Below are positions 15,847 through 25,149 of a stretch of DNA of 64,000 nucleotides, piece after piece. The translations under genes were made by a program, and so were the position numbers. Source of the stretch: CAMLFJ01 sp040902305. Its GTDB lineage: Bacteria; Methylomirabilota; Methylomirabilia; Rokubacteriales; CSP1-6. The stretch spans positions 1-64,000 of the forward strand of contig JBBDXN010000155.1 in assembly GCA_040902305.1 (NCBI GenBank). Reading direction: 5' to 3'. Position 1 is the first letter of the stretch, and each line of letters begins with the position of its first letter. The notes below the pieces were generated by a model. The model was not told where the DNA came from, searched no databases, and saw only the letters and a list, made by a program, of their open reading frames with translations.

Positions 15847-17138
15847 CGCTCCTCCAGCGCCCGGGCCAGGAGCGTCACCGGGTGCGCGACCTCCACGGAC
15901 AGCCCCGCCGCCTGGCAGTGCTGGCGAATCTGCATGAGACAGCCCGGATTGCCCGCGGTCACGATTCGCGCCCCCGTCTCCCGGATGCGGGCCGCCTTGA
16001 GGCGGCCCAGCTCGCCGGCCATGGCGGGCTCGAGCAGATTGTAGACCCCCGCGCTGCCGCAGCAGAGCTCGGAGTCCGGCAGGTCCACCAGGGTCAGGCC
16101 GGGGATCCGGCGGAGCAGCTCGCGGGGCTGCGCGCGGATCTTCTGGCCATGGGCGAGATGGCAGGCGTCGTGATACGTCACCGTCTCGTGGAGCGGGCGG
16201 AGCGGCAGCTCGCAGCCGGCCAGCACCTCCGAGACGTCGCGCACGCGCTCGGAGAAGAGCCGGGCCTCCTCGTCGGGCAGCCAGTGGGCGTACTCCTTGA
16301 GCGCCGAGCCGCATCCGGCCGCGTTCACCACCACCAGATCCACGTCCGCGAAGGCGGGCATCAGGCGACGGGCCATCGCGCGGAACTCGTCGATCCGTCC
16401 GGAGTGCAGGTGCAGGGCGCCGCAGCACTCCTGGCCCCGCGGCACCACGACGTCGTAGCCCGCCGCGGCGAGCAGCCGCGTGGTGTCGGCATTGACGTCG
16501 GGGTAGAAGAAGCGCTGCGCGCAGCCGAGCAAGACGCCGGCGCGGCCGCGCTTCGGGCCGCGCGCCGGGATCAGCTCGGGCAGCCGCGGCGGGGCGGCGG
16601 GCAGCCGCGGCAGCAGCGCTTCCATCGCCTGGAGCTTCCTGAACGGGGCCAGCAGGCCGAGCCCTCGCACGAGCCTCTGCGCGCCGGACCACTGGTAGAT
16701 TCGCAGCGCGTGCAGCATCGGGCCGAGGCGGCCGGGATGAGGGAAGACGTCCAAGATGAAGCGGAGCAAGGTCCCGTCACGCGTGGGCGCGCTCACCCCG
16801 CGGCGATCGAGCTGGCCCCGCGTCGCCTCCAGCAGCCGCCCGAAGGGCACGCCGGAGGGACAGGCCGTTTCGCAAGCCCGGCAGCCGAGGCAGAGGTCGA
16901 GATGCCGCGCCATGGTCGGGGTGAGCCCGATCCGATCCTCGGCCGCCGCGCGCATGAGATAGACGCGGCCGCGGGGCGAATCCATTTCCTCGCCGAGCAC
17001 GCGATACGTGGGGCACTGCGGCAGGCAGATCCCGCAATGCACGCAGGCCCGGAGGCCATCCATGGACGGCGGATCCTGGGCATCGAATGCCCCCAGACCC
17101 GCGTGGGCTGCCACCGGCCCTGAGCGCGGCTGGCTCAT
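15843..17138 (-). CDS. glcF: Glycolate oxidase iron-sulfur subunit
   Basis: The 431-residue protein has two N-terminal 4Fe-4S motifs (CVHCGICLPQCPTY and CLGCRACETACPSG) followed by two CCG domains (GQECCGALHLHSG and DSELCCGSAGVYN, with NPGCLMQI). This is the standard architecture of GlcF, which moves electrons from the flavin subunits GlcD and GlcE to the quinone pool at the membrane. ATG 17138 overlaps the glcE stop codon. It lies in a glcD-glcE-glcF-cupin series. Confidence 0.93.
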   Translation of the reverse strand: MSQPRSGPVAAHAGLGAFDAQDPPSMDGLRACVHCGICLPQCPTYRVLGEEMDSPRGRVYLMRAAAEDRIGLTPTMARHLDLCLGCRACETACPSGVPFGRLLEATRGQLDRRGVSAPTRDGTLLRFILDVFPHPGRLGPMLHALRIYQWSGAQRLVRGLGLLAPFRKLQAMEALLPRLPAAPPRLPELIPARGPKRGRAGVLLGCAQRFFYPDVNADTTRLLAAAGYDVVVPRGQECCGALHLHSGRIDEFRAMARRLMPAFADVDLVVVNAAGCGSALKEYAHWLPDEEARLFSERVRDVSEVLAGCELPLRPLHETVTYHDACHLAHGQKIRAQPRELLRRIPGLTLVDLPDSELCCGSAGVYNLLEPAMAGELGRLKAARIRETGARIVTAGNPGCLMQIRQHCQAAGLSVEVAHPVTLLARALEER

Positions 17139-18445
17139 AGCCCCCCGACGAAGCGGCCTGGGTTCAGCAGGCCATCCGGGTCGAACTCGGACTTGAGGCG
17201 CTTCATGATAGCCAATGTTTCTAATTCGATATAACCCCAGACATCACACTCACGCTTAAGCTCAACCGGAGCCCGCTCGACCACCAGGCTGCCGCCCTCG
17301 GCCTCGAGCGCCTGTCGGAGCGGCCGCACCAGATCACGGGCCAGCCGCCCGGCATCGGGACCTTCCCGGACCGCGACCTGCAGGACGCCGTGCCCCGGTT
17401 GCGCGACCACCGCCGCCTCGGCCCCGGCCCGCGTGGCGGCCGCCTGCGCCTCTCCCACCCAGTCCAGCAGGCGGCGCGGCTCACCGGCGGCCCGGAGGAC
17501 GATCGGCCCGTCCAGTGCCTCGCCCAGGCCGGCCCACGCGGTGTCGGCGAGCGGCTCGCTGCGCCCCCCATGCTCGCCCGCGAGCCGCCCCAACGCCTGG
17601 CCCTGGTGCTCCACCGCGTCGGCCGCGCTGCCGATGGACAGCAGCAGCGCGATCGGATCGACGGTGAGGCCGGTGCGGCGCAGGGCCGCGGCGTCGAGCA
17701 GGGCCGCGCGATCGGGCTGGAGCGGCGAGTCGAGGAGCGCGGCGAGGAAAGCCGCAGCCGCCTCCCGGGAGGGAAAGCCCAGCCGCCAGGAGCGGGACGC
17801 GGGCGGTATCGGCTGCAGGCGCAGGGTGGCCTCCACGAGCACGCCGAGCGTGCCGAGCGAGCCGACCAGGAGCTTCGGGACGTCGTAGCCCGTCACCGAC
17901 TTCACGACCTTGGCGCCGCCCCACGTCAGCGTGCCATCGGCCTGGACGAAGCGCGCGCCCAGCAGGAGGTCGCGCCCGGTGCCGTAGCGGAAGCGGAGTG
18001 GGCCGCTGGCGTGCGTGGCCAGCACGCCGCCGACGCTGCGCGCACCCCCGCCCGGCGGATCGAGCGTCAGCATCTGACGGTGCGGGCCAAAATGCGCGGC
18101 GAGGGCGGCGAGGGTCGCGCCCGCTTCCACCGTGGCCACCATGTCCTCCGGCACGTACTCCCGGACCGCCCCGAGCCGGCTCAGCTCGCGCACCACGTCG
18201 AGCCGGCGGGGCGGATTGCCGAGCGCGAGGCTCGTGCCGGCGCCGCGGGGCCCCACCGCGAGCCGCTCCGCCGCGCACCGGGCGACGACGCGGCTCACCT
18301 CTTCGATGCTCCCGGGGCGCACCACCGCGGCCGGGACCATGCCATCCACTGCATGGGCCGCGAGGTCGGGCGCCGCCACGAGGCATTGCTCGTGCCCGAC
18401 GACGTCGGCCAGCGCCTCGTGGATCGCCAGCGCGGAGACCGCCAC
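17135..18445 (-). CDS. glcE: Glycolate oxidase FAD-binding subunit
   Basis: The 436-residue protein carries the PCMH-type FAD-binding fold: PRGAGTSLALGNPPRRLDVV, LDPPGGGARSVGGVLATHAS and GPLRFRYGTGRDLLLGARFV, with VKSVTGYDVPKLLVGSLGTL. The C-terminal half is shorter and less conserved than in GlcD, as expected of GlcE. It is required with GlcD and GlcF for glycolate oxidation to glyoxylate. GTG 18445 lies two bases after the glcD stop. Confidence 0.9.
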   Translation of the reverse strand: MAVSALAIHEALADVVGHEQCLVAAPDLAAHAVDGMVPAAVVRPGSIEEVSRVVARCAAERLAVGPRGAGTSLALGNPPRRLDVVRELSRLGAVREYVPEDMVATVEAGATLAALAAHFGPHRQMLTLDPPGGGARSVGGVLATHASGPLRFRYGTGRDLLLGARFVQADGTLTWGGAKVVKSVTGYDVPKLLVGSLGTLGVLVEATLRLQPIPPASRSWRLGFPSREAAAAFLAALLDSPLQPDRAALLDAAALRRTGLTVDPIALLLSIGSAADAVEHQGQALGRLAGEHGGRSEPLADTAWAGLGEALDGPIVLRAAGEPRRLLDWVGEAQAAATRAGAEAAVVAQPGHGVLQVAVREGPDAGRLARDLVRPLRQALEAEGGSLVVERAPVELKRECDVWGYIELETLAIMKRLKSEFDPDGLLNPGRFVGGL

Positions 18446-18447
18446 GC

Positions 18448-19893
18448 TCAGATCCAGGTGCCGGCGGGCAGCGGGCGCGCCGCGGGCCGGAACCCCTCGC
18501 CGCAGGCCGGATGCGAGGGCAGCAGCTTGCCGGGATTCATGATGGAGTCGGGATCGAACACGCGCCGCAGCCGCGCCATGAAGCCGAGATCCGCGTCGGC
18601 GAACTGCATCGGCAAGCTCGCGCGCTTGTCGAGCCCCACCCCGTGCTCGCCGGTCACGCTGCCGCCCAGGCGCAGGCACGCGCCCAGCAGCTCCTCGTTC
18701 GCCTGCTTGGCGCGCTCGAGCTCGCCGGGAACCCGGTCGTCGTAGCAGATCAGCGGGTGGAGATTGCCGTCGCCCGCGTGGAACACGTTGGCGATGACGA
18801 GGCGATGCCGGGCCCCGATGGCCGCCACCTCCTTCATGATCTGGGGCAGCTTCGACCGCGGGACGACCGCGTCCTGGAGGAGCCAGTTCGGGGTGAGACG
18901 GCCGAAGACGCCCGCCGCCTCCTTGCGCCCCTTCCAGAGCAGCGCCCGCTCCGCCTCGCTCTGCGCCACGCGGATCTCGAGCGCCAGGTGCTCGCGGCAG
19001 ATGGCCTCGATCGGGCCGGACTGCGCCTCGATCTCCGCGGTGGGGCCGTCCAGCTCGATCAGCAGCACCGCCCCCGCGCCCTTGGGATAGCCCGCGCCGA
19101 TACCCTCCTCGATGGCCCGGATCACGACCTCGTCGAGCATCTCGAGCGCGGCCGGGACGATACCGGCCCGGATGATGGCGGACACGGTCTCCGACGCGTC
19201 CTCGATGGTCGGGAAGGAGGCCAGGATCGTCTTCACGCCTTCCGGCAGGTGGGTGAGCCGCACGATCACGCCGGTGACCAGTCCCAGGGTCCCCTCCGAC
19301 CCCACCATGACGCCGGTGAGGTCATAGCCCGGCCGCTCGTGGGCCTTGCCGCCGAGCCGGACCAGCTCACCGGCCCCGGTGACGACCTCCAACCCGAGGA
19401 TATGGTTCACGGTGATCCCGTACTTGAGGCAGTGCGGGCCCCCCGCGTTGGTCGCCGCGTTGCCCCCGATCGAAGAGACCATCTGGCTGGAGGGGTCCGG
19501 GGCGAAGAAGTAGCCCCGGTCGCGAGTGGCCTGGCTCAGCCACAGATTGATGAGGCCCGGCTGCACGGTGGCGCAGCGGTTCGGGAAGTCCAGCTCCAGG
19601 ATGCGGGTCATCCGGGTCATCGCGACCATGACCCCGCCTTCGGGCGCCATCGCCCCCCCGATGAGGCCGGTGCCCGATCCGCGCGGCACGATCGGCACGC
19701 GCTCGCGCCGGCAGAGGCGGACGATCGCCGCCACCTGCTCCGCCGACTCGGGCAGCGTGACCGCGTCCGGCGCCCCCTTGTAGAAGGTGTGCATGTCGCA
19801 CTCATAGGTGAGCCGGCCTTCGAGGGAGACGACCAGCCCGGCGGGACCGACGATGTCCTCGAGCGCGCGAAGGATCTGGGGACCGAGAGCCAT
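18448..19893 (-). CDS. glcD: Glycolate oxidase subunit GlcD (FAD-linked 2-hydroxyacid dehydrogenase)
   Basis: The 481-residue flavoprotein has the FAD_binding_4 domain (PRGSGTGLIGGAMAPEGGVM, NAGGPHCLKYGITVNHILGL, MVGSEGTLGLVTGVIVRL) and the C-terminal FAD-oxidase domain with the conserved HAGDGNLHPLI and GSVTGEHGVGLDKR motifs containing catalytic histidines. It oxidises glycolate or D-lactate. It is the first gene of the glc-cupin-lut series. A hairpin with a following T-rich stretch separates it from korB upstream, so it may have its own promoter. Confidence 0.93.
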   Translation of the reverse strand: MALGPQILRALEDIVGPAGLVVSLEGRLTYECDMHTFYKGAPDAVTLPESAEQVAAIVRLCRRERVPIVPRGSGTGLIGGAMAPEGGVMVAMTRMTRILELDFPNRCATVQPGLINLWLSQATRDRGYFFAPDPSSQMVSSIGGNAATNAGGPHCLKYGITVNHILGLEVVTGAGELVRLGGKAHERPGYDLTGVMVGSEGTLGLVTGVIVRLTHLPEGVKTILASFPTIEDASETVSAIIRAGIVPAALEMLDEVVIRAIEEGIGAGYPKGAGAVLLIELDGPTAEIEAQSGPIEAICREHLALEIRVAQSEAERALLWKGRKEAAGVFGRLTPNWLLQDAVVPRSKLPQIMKEVAAIGARHRLVIANVFHAGDGNLHPLICYDDRVPGELERAKQANEELLGACLRLGGSVTGEHGVGLDKRASLPMQFADADLGFMARLRRVFDPDSIMNPGKLLPSHPACGEGFRPAARPLPAGTWI

Positions 19894-19921
19894 GCGGGAG
19901 CCTCAGGCCGAGAAAATAGCA

Positions 19922-19943
19922 CCGGCCCCCCGAAGGAGGCCGG
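19922..19943 (-). terminator. Intrinsic terminator-like hairpin after korB
   Basis: Reading the minus strand, CCGGCCTCC and GGGGGGCCGG arms form a stem of about 8-9 bp around TTC, followed within 10 nt by a short T run (GCTATTTTCTC). It lies in the 97-nt gap between korB and glcD. Confidence 0.5.
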
Positions 19944-19990
19944 CGATTCGCAGCAGGGTCACGGGCGGATGCCTCGCTGGGTGCGAGGGC

Positions 19991-21022
19991 TCAGCCGATC
20001 TTCCAGGTGTCGCCCGACATGAGCAGCTTGGCGATATCGCCGGGGCCCCGCTCGGATACCGCCTTCTGCTCCTGCTGGACGAGGATCTCCTCGTAGGTGG
20101 TGTCGCCGGGCTTGCTGGCGAGCACCCCGAGAGGGATCGGATAGTCGGGCGCCCAGAGCTGGGCCAGCACCAAGGCGGTGCCCCCGTCGGTCTCGTCGTG
20201 GACCCACAGCGCGCTCTCCGGCACGTCCTTCACGTGCACCACCTTCGGCTTGACGCCCTCGAGCACGAGGCCGCGCCGATCGTCGAGCGGGCCGAACAGA
20301 AGCGGCTTGCCGTGCTCGAGACGGAGCTCGTGGAGAACCTTGGACTCACGATCGTAGAGCACGCCCCAGGCCATGTCGTTGTACACGTTGCAGTTCTGGA
20401 GGATCTCGACGAAGGCGGCGCCCTTGTGGGCGGACGCGCGCTTGAGCGTCTCCTCCATGTGGCCGATGCTGCGGTCCACCGTCCGGGCGACGAAGGTGGC
20501 GCCGGCGGCGAGCGCGAACGCGCAGGGGCTCACCGGCCGGTCCGCCGACCCCGCCGGGGTGGACTTGGTCACCTTGCCCAGCTCGCTGGTCGGGGAGTAC
20601 TGGCCCTTGGTGAGGCCGTAGATGCGGTTGTTGAAGAGCAGGATCGTCACGTCCACGTTGCGCCGGAGCACGTGCAGCAAGTGATTGCCGCCGATGCTGA
20701 GCCCGTCCCCGTCACCGGTGATGACGAACACCTTCAGCTCGGGCCGCGCCAGCTTGAGTCCGGTGGCGAGAGCGGGCGCGCGCCCGTGGATCGTGTGGAA
20801 CCCATAGGTGTTCATGTAGTACGGGAACCGGCTCGAGCAGCCGATGCCCGAGATGAACACGATGTCCTCTCTCGGAATGCCGAGGTCGGGCATCATCTTC
20901 TGCACCGCGCTCAGGATCGCGTAATCCCCGCAGCCGGGGCACCAGCGCACGTCCTGGTCCGACTCGAAATCCTTCTTCGTGTACTTCGGGGTCGCTCCGG
21001 GCACTCCCGTGACGGAACTCAC
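19991..21022 (-). CDS. korB: 2-oxoacid:ferredoxin oxidoreductase subunit beta
   Basis: The 343-residue protein is the thiamine-diphosphate subunit: WCPGCGDYAILSAVQKMM supplies the CPGCG motif, and GDGDGLSIGGNHLLHVLRRN with NNRIYGLTKGQ form the Mg/TPP-binding site. With KorA it interconverts 2-oxoacid plus CoA and acyl-CoA plus CO2 using ferredoxin. 2-oxoglutarate is the commonest substrate for two-subunit enzymes of this type, but pyruvate cannot be excluded. GTG 21022 overlaps the korA stop. Confidence 0.93.
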   Translation of the reverse strand: MSSVTGVPGATPKYTKKDFESDQDVRWCPGCGDYAILSAVQKMMPDLGIPREDIVFISGIGCSSRFPYYMNTYGFHTIHGRAPALATGLKLARPELKVFVITGDGDGLSIGGNHLLHVLRRNVDVTILLFNNRIYGLTKGQYSPTSELGKVTKSTPAGSADRPVSPCAFALAAGATFVARTVDRSIGHMEETLKRASAHKGAAFVEILQNCNVYNDMAWGVLYDRESKVLHELRLEHGKPLLFGPLDDRRGLVLEGVKPKVVHVKDVPESALWVHDETDGGTALVLAQLWAPDYPIPLGVLASKPGDTTYEEILVQQEQKAVSERGPGDIAKLLMSGDTWKIG

Positions 21023-22890
21023 CGCGTTGCCTCCAAGAGTTGATTGATGGCCTCGTAGATTTCTTGGCTCGCCAACGGCAGCCCGCGCACGCGGTTGAAG
21101 CCCACCGCGTCGACGAGGTACTCCGCCCTCAGGATCCGCACCAGCTGCCCGCTGTTGATCTCCGGCACCAGCACCCGCCGGTACTGGCGGAGGATATACC
21201 CGAGGTCGGGGGGCAGCGGGTTGAGATGCCGCAGATGCACCGCGGAGACCGCCTTGCCATCGGTCTGCGCCTCCTCGACCGCGGCGGTGATCGCGCCGTA
21301 CGTTCCGCCCCAGCCCACCACCAGCACGTCGCCCTCCGGCGGGCCGTTGATCGTGGTGGGCGGGATCTCCTGGGCCACCCGCCGCACCTTCTCCGCGCGC
21401 GTGCGCACCATGTGGTCGTGGTTCTCCGGGTCGTACGAGATATTGCCGGTCACGTCCTGTTTCTCGATGCCGCCGATCCGGTGCTCGAGGCCGGGCGTTC
21501 CCGGGCGGACCCACGGGCGCGCCAGTGTCGCCGGGTCGCGCAGATAGGGGAAGAACCCCTCGGCTTCGGTGCGGAAGCCGACGACGATCTCGGGCAGCGC
21601 CTTCAGATCGGGGATCAGCCACGGCTCCGAGCCGTTGGCCAGATAGCCGTCCGAGAGCACCATCACCGGCACCATGTACTTGATGGCCAGCCGCACCGCC
21701 TCGTAGGCGATGTAGAAGCAGTCCCCCGGCGTCGCGGGCGCGATGACCACGACGGGCGACTCGCTGTTGCGCCCGTAGAGCGCCTGCATCAGATCGGCCT
21801 GCTCGGTCTTGGTGGGCAGGCCGGTGCTCGGCCCCCCGCGCTGGATGTCGAAGATGACGAGCGGCAGCTCCGCGGTGACCGCGAGCCCGATGGCCTCGCC
21901 CTTGAGCGCGATGCCCGGACCGCTGGAGGCGGTGACCCCGATGCAGCCGCCGAAGGAGGCGCCGATCGCCGCGGTGGCCGCCGCGATCTCGTCCTCGGCC
22001 TGGAAGGTGCGGACCCGGAAGCGCTTGTGCAACGCCAGCTCGTGCAGGATGTCGCTCGCGGGCGTGATCGGATACGCGCCGAACACCACCGGGATCTTCG
22101 TGCGCTCGGCGGCGGCGAGCAGCCCCCAGGCCAGCGCGCGGTTGCCGGTCATGCTGCGGTAGACGCCCGGCGGCATCTCGGCCGCCTCGACGCCGTAGTG
22201 CTCGGCGAACATCTCCGCGGTCTCGCCGAAGGCGTGGCCCGCCTTGAGGGCGCGGATATTGGCCTCGACGAACTCGGGCCGCTTGGCGAAGCGCTTCTTG
22301 ATCGCGTCCAGGGTCGGGTCGAGCGGCCGCGTGTACACCCACGACACGAGACCGAGCGCGAAGAAGTTCTTGCAGCGGTCCTTCTCCTTCGCGTTCAGCG
22401 GCATGTCCTCGAGCGCCTTCTTGGTGAGCCCCTCCATGTCGACCTGGTGCAGGCGGTACTTCTCGCCCAGCGTCGGGTCATCGAGCGGGTTGCTGGCGTA
22501 GGCTGCCTTGTCGAGGTTCCGCTTGTCGAACGCGGAGGGGTTCACGATCAGGATGCCGCCCGGCTTGAGATCGGCCAGGTGCACCTTGAAGGCGGCCGGG
22601 TTCATCACGACCAGCGCGTCGAGCTGATCCCCCGGCGTGTAGACGCGCTGGCTACCGAACTGGAGCTGGAAGCTCGACACCCCGAACAGGGTGCCCGCGG
22701 GGGCGCGGATCTCGGCCGGGAAGTTGGGGAGCGTGGAAATGTCGTTGCCGGCCCACGCCGCCTCGCTCGTGAACTGCTCACCCGTCACCTGCATCCCATC
22801 GCCGGAGTCTCCCGCGAAGCGGATCACGGCGCGCGTGAGCGTGCGGCGGGGCTTCTGCGCCGCCGGTGTCGTGGTGACGCTCTCACTCAT
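21019..22890 (-). CDS. korA: 2-oxoacid:ferredoxin oxidoreductase subunit alpha (fused gamma domain)
   Basis: The 623-residue protein begins with a gamma domain (FAGDSGDGMQVTGEQFTSEA) and continues with the pyrimidine-binding alpha domain (FGAYPITPASDILHELA, TASSGPGIALKGEAIGLAV, QRGGPSTGLPTKTEQADL), then a C-terminal transketolase-like domain (VVGWGGTYGAITAAVEEA). This gamma-alpha fusion is typical of KorA partners of CPGCG beta subunits. It leads the korAB unit. Upstream lie a palindrome and a weak promoter candidate, with a 39-codon open frame between them. Confidence 0.93.
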   Translation of the reverse strand: MSESVTTTPAAQKPRRTLTRAVIRFAGDSGDGMQVTGEQFTSEAAWAGNDISTLPNFPAEIRAPAGTLFGVSSFQLQFGSQRVYTPGDQLDALVVMNPAAFKVHLADLKPGGILIVNPSAFDKRNLDKAAYASNPLDDPTLGEKYRLHQVDMEGLTKKALEDMPLNAKEKDRCKNFFALGLVSWVYTRPLDPTLDAIKKRFAKRPEFVEANIRALKAGHAFGETAEMFAEHYGVEAAEMPPGVYRSMTGNRALAWGLLAAAERTKIPVVFGAYPITPASDILHELALHKRFRVRTFQAEDEIAAATAAIGASFGGCIGVTASSGPGIALKGEAIGLAVTAELPLVIFDIQRGGPSTGLPTKTEQADLMQALYGRNSESPVVVIAPATPGDCFYIAYEAVRLAIKYMVPVMVLSDGYLANGSEPWLIPDLKALPEIVVGFRTEAEGFFPYLRDPATLARPWVRPGTPGLEHRIGGIEKQDVTGNISYDPENHDHMVRTRAEKVRRVAQEIPPTTINGPPEGDVLVVGWGGTYGAITAAVEEAQTDGKAVSAVHLRHLNPLPPDLGYILRQYRRVLVPEINSGQLVRILRAEYLVDAVGFNRVRGLPLASQEIYEAINQLLEATR

Positions 22891-22910
22891 CGGTCGATGT
22901 CCTTTCCGTC

Positions 22911-23033
22911 CAGGGGCGTGCCCCTGTCAACGGTAGATTCCAGGCGGAGAGGCTTGGCTCTGGCCATTCTTGGGACCACGATCAGGGCGTGACGGTCCAA
23001 GGCCATGCTACCCAAACGTCTGAATAGAAGCAA
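22911..23033 (-). promoter_or_regulatory. korAB upstream region: palindrome, promoter candidate, short ORF
   Basis: CAGGGGC-GT-GCCCCTG (22911-22926) is a perfect 7-bp palindrome about 20 nt before the korA ATG. Farther up, TTGCTT (23033-23028) and TAGCAT (23010-23005) on the minus strand are spaced by 17 nt. A 39-codon frame starting at ATG 23006 ends in a TGA that overlaps the korA ATG. It could be a leader peptide but has no clear ribosome-binding site. Confidence 0.35.
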
Positions 23034-23089
23034 GGTTGACTTCGGTCGGACCGCCAGACCAGTCCCGCTCGGGAGACCCCGCGCGCTCC

Positions 23090-24220
23090 CTAGAGCTCGA
23101 GCAGCTCCATCTTCGGCGACCGGGTGAGGTTCCGGCACCCGCCGGGCTCCACCAGGACCATGTCCTCGATGCGCACGGCCCCCTTCCCCGGGTAGTAGAG
23201 CCCGGGTTCCACGGTGACGACCTGCCCGGTCTTGAGCTCGTAGTCCAGCCGGCTGATCCGCGGCAGCTCGTGGATGTCCAGCCCGACCCCGTGGCCGGTA
23301 CCGTGGAAGAAGCCCTGGTTGCGGCCGTTGACCACGCCGGTCAGGTAGCCCCGGCCCTCGAGCGTCCGGTTCACCTCGGTATGGACCGCGCCGCCGGAGG
23401 CGCCATCCCGGATCAGCTCGATGCCGCGAAGCTGACTGGCCAGGACTGCGTCGTAGAGCCGCCGCAGCTCGTCCGGGGCCTTGCCCTTGACCACGGTGCG
23501 GGTCATATCGGCGTAGTACCGGCTCCGGGACGAGCGGGGGAAGATGTCGAAGATGATGCCCTGGTTGGGCCGGATCGGCCCCGCGCCCTGGTTGTGCGGG
23601 TCCACCCCCTGCTCGCCGCAGGCGATGATGGTGTGCTCGGCGATGCAGTCGTTCTCCATCAGGGAGACGTTGACCGTCTTCTTGAGGTCCTCCGACGTGA
23701 GTGCGCGGCCCCGGTAGTGCACCTCGTCCCCGCGGACCGCGCTCTCGCGCAGCACCTGGAGCGCGGCCTCCAGCGCGGTCTCGGTGTGGCGCTGGGCCTC
23801 CTCGATGGCCGCCACCTCCTCGGCGGTCTTCACGACCCGCTCGGGCAGGAACGGGCTCGGCCGCGGGGTGACGGTGATCCCCCGCTCGCGCAGCCGATCG
23901 GCCAGCTCGAGCGGGAAGTCGCCCGGCACCTCGACCGCCTTGACGCCGTGGTCCTCGAGCAGCAGGCTCACGGTGTCGGTGAGCTTGGGCTGGGGCCAGC
24001 GCTGGCGGGCCTTGCCATCCCAGGCCGACAGCGAGAGTACCTCGTCCACGCGCGCCTGGGCGCGGGCCCGGTCCACCTCCAGGTCGGACATGAGCAGGAT
24101 CTTCCGCCCGTTCACCTGCAGGAAGACGAAGGGGTCCGGCGCGAGAAAGCGGCAAGCGTAGTAGAGGTTCGAGTCGGCCTCGCTGGCCGCGATGATCAGG
24201 GACGCGGGGGAATCGGTCAT
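23090..24220 (-). CDS. M24 family metallopeptidase (Xaa-Pro peptidase-like)
   Basis: This 376-residue protein has an N-terminal creatinase-like domain and a C-terminal pita-bread domain. The dinuclear metal ligands can be seen: Asp in IIFDIFPRSSRSRYYADMTRT (two positions), His in FFHGTGHGVGLDIHE, and Glu in VTVEPGLYYPG and AVRIEDMVLV. The family cleaves X-Pro peptides or related amides; the substrate is unknown. It lies 28 nt downstream of the LysR regulator in the same direction and may share its transcript. ATG 24220 is preferred over an upstream in-frame start at 24244, because GAAAGGAG lies just upstream of it. Confidence 0.9.
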   Translation of the reverse strand: MTDSPASLIIAASEADSNLYYACRFLAPDPFVFLQVNGRKILLMSDLEVDRARAQARVDEVLSLSAWDGKARQRWPQPKLTDTVSLLLEDHGVKAVEVPGDFPLELADRLRERGITVTPRPSPFLPERVVKTAEEVAAIEEAQRHTETALEAALQVLRESAVRGDEVHYRGRALTSEDLKKTVNVSLMENDCIAEHTIIACGEQGVDPHNQGAGPIRPNQGIIFDIFPRSSRSRYYADMTRTVVKGKAPDELRRLYDAVLASQLRGIELIRDGASGGAVHTEVNRTLEGRGYLTGVVNGRNQGFFHGTGHGVGLDIHELPRISRLDYELKTGQVVTVEPGLYYPGKGAVRIEDMVLVEPGGCRNLTRSPKMELLEL

Positions 24221-24248
24221 GCCACGCTCCTTTCGCGCCCTCACGGTA

Positions 24249-25142
24249 TCACGAGGGCGCGTCGACCGGCTTCTGGAGCTGCGCGATGAACCGCGCGACC
24301 ACCGGGGTGAGTCGCCGGCCGCGACGGTGAATGATCCCGATGGGCCGCACCAATCCGGGCAGCGCGAGCGGCGTGACCGCGAGGGTGCGCATCCCCGACT
24401 CGTTCAGCACGGTGGGGCGAGGGAGGATGCTGATGCCGGCGTTGATCCCGATGGCCTGCTTGATGGTCTCCACGTTGTCGAACTCCATGACCACCTCGAC
24501 CTTGACGTCGTGCTGCTTGAGCGCGCGATCGATGGCCTTGCGCACCGCGAGGTCCCGGTCGAAGGCCACGAACTTCTCGCCCTGCAGGTCCCCGGGGGCC
24601 ACCGAGCGCCGGCGGGCCAGGCGATGAGCCGGATGCGCCACCAGCACCATGGGCTCGGCGCGTAGCGGCAGCACGGTGAGGGCGCGGGTGGCCACGGGGT
24701 AGGACAGGATCCCGAGGTCGGCCTCGTCGTTGAGGACGGCCTCCACCACCTTGTGAGGATGCAGGCACTCCAGCAGGACGCGGGCCTGCGGGTAGTCCGA
24801 CATGAAGGGCTGCATGTGGCGGCTCATGTCGTGAAGACCGACCGAGTAGATGGCGGCAACCCGCACCGTGCCTTCGACGCGCTCGCGCGCCGCCGCCAGG
24901 TCCGCGCGCGCCTTCTCGAAGCCCTGGAGGAGCGCGCGGCAGGCCTCGTAGAAGGCCTGGCCCTGCTCGGTGGGCAGGAGCGGCCGGCGCGAGCGGTCGA
25001 GCAGGGCCGCGTCCAGCTCGGCCTCGAGCTGCTGGATGGCCTGGCTCGCCGCCGACTGGGACACCGCGTTGGCGGCCGCGCCGCGCGAGAAGCTCCGGAG
25101 GCGGACCACGTCGCAGTAGAGCTTGAGCGTGTCGAGGTTCAC
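24249..25142 (-). CDS. LysR-family transcriptional regulator
   Basis: The 297-residue protein has an N-terminal winged helix (FSRGAAANAVSQSAASQAIQ is the recognition region) and a periplasmic-binding-like effector domain (TVRVAAIYSVGLHDM, FDNVETIKQAIGINAGISIL). It is divergent from gltB, as GltC is from gltAB in Bacillus, so it may control glutamate synthase; the effector is unknown. GTG 25142 is chosen because the preceding codons overlap an extended -10 box and the CTAA/TTAG operator-like repeats. Confidence 0.92.
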   Translation of the reverse strand: MNLDTLKLYCDVVRLRSFSRGAAANAVSQSAASQAIQQLEAELDAALLDRSRRPLLPTEQGQAFYEACRALLQGFEKARADLAAARERVEGTVRVAAIYSVGLHDMSRHMQPFMSDYPQARVLLECLHPHKVVEAVLNDEADLGILSYPVATRALTVLPLRAEPMVLVAHPAHRLARRRSVAPGDLQGEKFVAFDRDLAVRKAIDRALKQHDVKVEVVMEFDNVETIKQAIGINAGISILPRPTVLNESGMRTLAVTPLALPGLVRPIGIIHRRGRRLTPVVARFIAQLQKPVDAPS

Positions 25143-25149
25143 GCCCGCC

